NCBI GenBank assembly: GCA_011319805.1
Contig: SJRY01000171.1
Span: forward strand, 62,001 to 126,000
Direction: 5' to 3'
DNA: 64,000 nucleotides
From: Macrocybe gigantea
Lineage: Eukaryota; Basidiomycota; Agaricomycetes; Agaricales; Callistosporiaceae
A program made the translations under genes and the position numbers. Each line of letters opens with the position of its first letter. The stretch's first letter is position 1. The notes below the pieces were generated by a model, which saw only the letters and a program-made list of their open reading frames with translations, did not search any database and was not told where the DNA came from. Shown in pieces: positions 60,526 to 64,000 of this stretch.

Positions 60526-61193
60526 ATGTTCAGACTCGCCGTTGCGACCCTGTTCACACTTCTCCTCGCCGTCGTCTCGAACGCCCTCCCTGCGGGCGCA
60601 AACAACCTCATTGTCTTCAACCCGCGCATCACCGCGCCGAAATCCGCCAGCACCTGGCGCGCGGGGTCGAAGAACCTGGTCACTTGGGGTCCGTTCCTGC
60701 CCTTCGAGTTGCTCAAAATTTTCACCCGGCGGTGCTGAGACAATTCTGTTTCGTATATCCTCAGATACGTCCAGGATCCCGAAAGAGCGGTGGAACTCGA
60801 CCGGCTTGATCCTTCTCGGGCATTCCGCGAGCGGGAACTACGACAACGAAAATCTGGATATTGGTACGCGCCTTTTGCTTGCCACCAGCATGTGCTTATG
60901 CATACATGCCATTGCCGAAAGACCATCCGCTCGCGTCTGGCTTTCCTATCAATTCTGGACGCGTCAACGTCACTGTACCGTCTGGAGTACCACCCCGCGA
61001 CGACTACTTTGTTGTCTGTGAGTACACTTGATCTTTTTCTTCTTTTCCCAAGGTCGTTCGCGAAAGCTGACTTGGGCATCGCGATAGTGTTCGGCGATTC
61101 CGTGAGGCTGCTCTGCCTTTTCCTTGTGCATGGGTCACGTTAAAACTTGCTTTTCAGGGCAACAGGTCTCCGGCTTTCAAGATCAGAGCATAA
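60526..61193 (+). CDS. Small secreted Kre9/Knh1-like protein, copy 4
   Basis: About 133 residues. Signal peptide MFRLAVATLFTLLLAVVSNA, then VFNPRITAPKSASTWRAGSK and NLVTW; DTSRIPKERWNSTGLILLG; NENLDIDHPLASGFPINSG; RVNVTVPSGVPPRDDYFVV; LFGDSGNRSPAFKIRA and stop 61191-61193. It is the closest relative of copy 1 in this window, sharing the HPLASGF and FGDSGN blocks with similar length and no Ser-rich tail, so a soluble secreted product is expected. Intron 1 starts after TGGG (donor GTCCGT); intron 2 starts GTACGC where copy 2 has GC. An additional intron splits the last block between GDS and GNRSP (about 61104-61157), which the other copies lack. It is 780 bp from copy 3 in the same direction. 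Confidence 0.8.
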
Positions 61194-61633
61194 ATTCGCC
61201 CCCAAGCAAATCGAACACATTTCTTTTTCAATCTAGCTTTGTTCCTTTTTCCACTCAGGCTAGTGATCAGACTTTTTCTTCCCTCGTCGCTCCTCCATAT
61301 CGCATACGCTACTCGCCTTTAATTTTCCTCCACGTCCGAACGAACCCTCGTTCGTTTTCTCCGAATTACCTGCTGTAATTCGTGTATCATAACCACGACT
61401 GTTTTCTTCATAATGGCTTGTTATGAGACGGTACTGGGCATGTACGTACACCATGGACTCATGATTAATGTTCGCGTATTCGACGTGCTGAGAAGGACCC
61501 TTGCATAATGATGCCTCTCCCTCGGTGCGTAGAATGTACAACGTCGGATTCCGAGGATCTCCCGCGCAGCGTCGACGTGTTGACGCTTGAAGCTGATTGC
61601 GCTGTCATGTTATTCCCTCTGGAGTTCACCTCT
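61194..61633. other. Intergenic, convergent 3' ends
   Basis: T- and C-rich sequence between copy 4 and the EMC8/9 gene. No gene seen. Confidence 0.5.
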
Positions 61634-62498
61634 TCAGTCCAACCTCATAGATTCGGGTAAGCAGGCGGGGTTGCGCAGCCAATCTGTCAAGAAGGGGAAA
61701 AAGATTGAGTAAGGAGGAAGCGCTGGCGAGCAGTGGATTACCGATTGTGACATCTTCCAGGTGGTCGTCAAAGTCGCCAAACTTCTGGTGCAGGTGTTGA
61801 TCGCGGACGAGTGCCACGGCTCTTGGTGGAAGGTCGGGCGATTGGAGCGTGAAGATGGGTGGGTTAGAGACGGCCGGGCGCCATTGGCCTGGTGTCGATA
61901 TCGGCGTGTACGGCTGAAAGACGTGTAAAAACATCTGGTGGCGACTTTTAGCAGAAGATTTAGCAACTCACTACTAGCGCAGGATCATCCGTGCCAATTT
62001 TGTCACCGTCTATCTGCACGACACAGGCGAGATTCAACTGTTGACCTGGCTGCGTTATGGGAGAGTAGGCCTTACCACAAATGCGATGGCATCCTTAAAG
62101 TTTTGTCTGACTTTCTCGACGACCTTTACGCCGACGGGATAAAGGGCTGTATCGTCCAGCCGTTCCGTAGCTTGATAGTATCCGACGAGCTTCAGGCCCT
62201 CCGATTCTGTATATGTCCTTGCCTGTTGGCGCAATTCAAGCAAGTCTTGCGTCAAATGGACACCCTGCAAAAAAGGGTAACCGGGATTCAAACTAACTAG
62301 ATCCAGACCAATCTCCATCATCGGGCTCAGGCTCGTCCAGTGATGCAGCAGCGGGATCGCGTCTGTGATGACCACTGTGCTACTGCTAGAAGGATCGGCT
62401 GTCCCGACCAGCACACCGTTGACGGCCTTGTGCGGGTGCTTTGCCGCGTGGAAGAAGATCTTGAAGTATGCCTTGGAGGATATGGTATATGAGGGCAT
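61634..62498 (-). CDS. EMC8: ER membrane protein complex subunit 8/9
   Basis: Subunit of the EMC, which inserts and folds tail-anchored and multi-pass membrane proteins at the ER; EMC8/9 faces the cytosol and has an MPN-like fold without the metal site. Read leftwards from ATG 62496-62498: MPSYTISSKAYFKIFFHAAK, HPHKAVNGVLVGT, TDAIPLLHHWTSLSPMMEIG, LVGYYQATERLDDTALYPVG, KVRQNFKDAIAFV, then DGDKIGTDDPALV, and the final exons to FDDHLEDVTIDWLRNPACL and the stop at 61634-61636. This is the full family order, including the HxxHxx...P segment and the C-terminal F.D.HL.D...DW block. About 210 residues, with four introns in phase. Divergent with the TPR-array gene, with only 159 bp between their starts. 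Confidence 0.9.
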
Positions 62499-62657
62499 AG
62501 CGAAGGATCGTGCGTGGACGTTGGTCGACGCGATGAGCAGAAGTGTACCTGTTGGTCACCTGACTGACGAGTGCAACGTTATCGATCGTGCCGCCTTGCA
62601 GAGGTTGCCTCCCAACTACCATCATCCGAGCATCTGCTAACATTTCTAAGATCTAGA

Positions 62658-64000
62658 ATGTCCTTGGACGACGTAAACGACCACAACAATCTCGGCCCCC
62701 GTGCGGCAGCGCTGGCTGCCACCGTGCAAGATACTGTACTCGGCGACCCGGCCATGGGCCAGCACCTGCACGCCCTCAGCAACGTCCTCTTCGCGGTGCA
62801 CATGCACTATCAGGACTCCACAGCCCTGGACCTATCTATCAGATTTGCCAGCGCCGCTGTGGACTGCACCCCCGCTGCCGACGACCTCGCTCTTGCGGAG
62901 CGGCATCACCGCCTCGCGGAGGCGCACGGGTTCCGCCACCGATTCGCCCACTCCCGTCCGGACCTCTCGCACGCCCTCTCCAACGCCGTCATCGCCGTAC
63001 GTTTTACACCTCTTGGCCACCCAGACCTGCCGCACCGGATGTTCACGTTGAGCGTGGCTTACGAGGAGAGGCATCAGCTCCTCGGCGCCCTTGGACTGCG
63101 ACCTCGCGCTGCTGTACAAGCGCGCCGTGTTATCCGCTCTACCAGCGGAACACGTGCAGGTCCCGCACGCGCAACAGAGCCTCGGCGCCGGCCTCATCGA
63201 ACGGTACAAGCTGCACGGCGCTGAGGATGACCTCGAGGCGGCGCGGCAGCTCTTCCACGCTGCCACCGACGCCACGGACGCTGAGAGCCCGGTGTATCTC
63301 GATAGGCTGCAGTGCTTGTCGGTTGCGTACCTGGAAAGGTTCAAACGCTATGGCAATCTAGATGATCTGGAGACGACGCTCCGGTTCGACCACGAGGTGC
63401 TCGACAAGACGCCGCCGGGGGATTACAGGCTTCCCGAGAGGCTGCACGGCCTTTCTGCATCCTACACGTATAAATACAGGCGACTTGGTCACTTGGATGA
63501 CCTGGAGAAGAGCACCGAGTATGCTCGTGCTGCCTGGCTGGCACTCCTCCGACACATCCTAGCCTTCCTGATCATAAGGAGAGCTTGGCTTTATCTCTCC
63601 TGGACAGGTTTCAACGACTGAATGAGCTGGATGATCTCGATGCTGCTCTGGAGAATGCACAGGCAGCTGTTGACCATACTCTAGGCAATGGTCTCCTGTT
63701 GGCCAAGAGACAACGAGTGTTGTCATCGATATACACTCAGAAATACCAGTCATTTGGTGGTCTGGAGGATCTCGAAAAAGTCGTCAAACTTGACAAGGAA
63801 GTTCTTGATCATACACCTGCTGGTCACCCAGATCTGGCCCTCAGACGGCTGAATTTATCACTTGCCTATGGGTTAAGGTTCAAAAGATTTGGTGATCTTG
63901 CAGACCTCCAGAGTGGCCTTGAATTGGATTTGCTCAACATCAGGTCTATTCCTGCTGATCATCCAGAAGTCTCTGACATCCAGGCAAACTTGGCAACCAG
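62658..64000 (+). CDS. TPR-array protein, 5' part, with two frame changes (runs off the window)
   Basis: ATG 62658 begins a long array of roughly 40-residue helical repeats of the kind found in Agaricomycete TPR proteins that often carry a C-terminal CHAT protease-like domain; that end lies outside the window. Repeat cores visible: DPAMGQHLHALSNVLFAVHM, HYQDSTALDLSIRFASAAV, RYKLHGAEDDLEAARQLFH, RFKRYGNLDDLETTLRFDHE, KYRRLGHLDDLEKSTEYARA, RFQRLNELDDLDAALENAQA, KYQSFGGLEDLEKVVKLDKE and RFKRFGDLADLQSGLELD. The 'RxxxxGxxxDLExAxxxxxxA' spacing is clear. Near 63090 the frame advances by one (one extra base, in a CCC run), and near 63535 it needs one added base. Either would truncate the protein if real. 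Possible scaffold or signalling role; unknown. Confidence 0.65.

Overview
This window is nuclear DNA of a filamentous basidiomycete, most likely an Agaricomycete mushroom-type fungus. The grounds are intron-dense genes (mostly 45-70 nt GT-AG introns, some with long T-runs before the acceptor), pyrimidine-rich leaders, and basidiomycete-style families: a small secreted RlpA-like double-psi barrel protein, Kre9/Knh1-type secreted proteins, and TPR-array proteins. No tRNA, rRNA, CRISPR array or intact transposon was recognised. Most genes had to be assembled by eye from exons, so outer limits are firmer than individual splice sites.

Layout. 0-6.2 kb: the 3' end of a Cys-rich protein, a carnitine acetyltransferase with both mitochondrial and peroxisomal signals, a DUF427 protein, an F-box-like protein and cytochrome c oxidase subunit VIII. 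9-11.4 kb: two Kre9/Knh1-like secreted proteins, the second apparently GPI-anchored. 13-14 kb: the RlpA-like protein. 17-20.4 kb: BZZ1 (F-BAR, C1, two SH3), an actin/endocytosis regulator. 22.9-24.3 kb: the CCR4-NOT deadenylase CAF1/POP2. 24.4-32.2 kb: two tandem paralogous Zn2Cys6 transcription factors. 34-37.7 kb: an EBP-type sterol isomerase and a proline iminopeptidase-like hydrolase.

38.4-47.5 kb is an accessory stretch. It holds two members of an unrecognised coiled-coil-tailed family on the minus strand, an unresolved secreted-protein candidate, a possible F-box/LRR remnant and a decayed GH28-like glycosidase. 47.8-57.9 kb holds two RIF1-like genes arranged tail to tail. 58.9-61.2 kb has two more Kre9/Knh1-like genes, then the ER membrane complex subunit EMC8/9, and at the right edge the start of a TPR-array gene that runs out of the window.

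The most interesting points are: the tail-to-tail RIF1 pair, where only one copy has visible PP1-docking motifs; the duplicated transcription factors, whose zinc cluster is split by a conserved 13-nt microexon; the unrecognised two-member family; and a recurring pattern of reading-frame breaks, nearly all of which need one extra base to restore the frame. That last pattern looks more like consensus error than biology in housekeeping genes, and it should be settled before any gene here is called a pseudogene.
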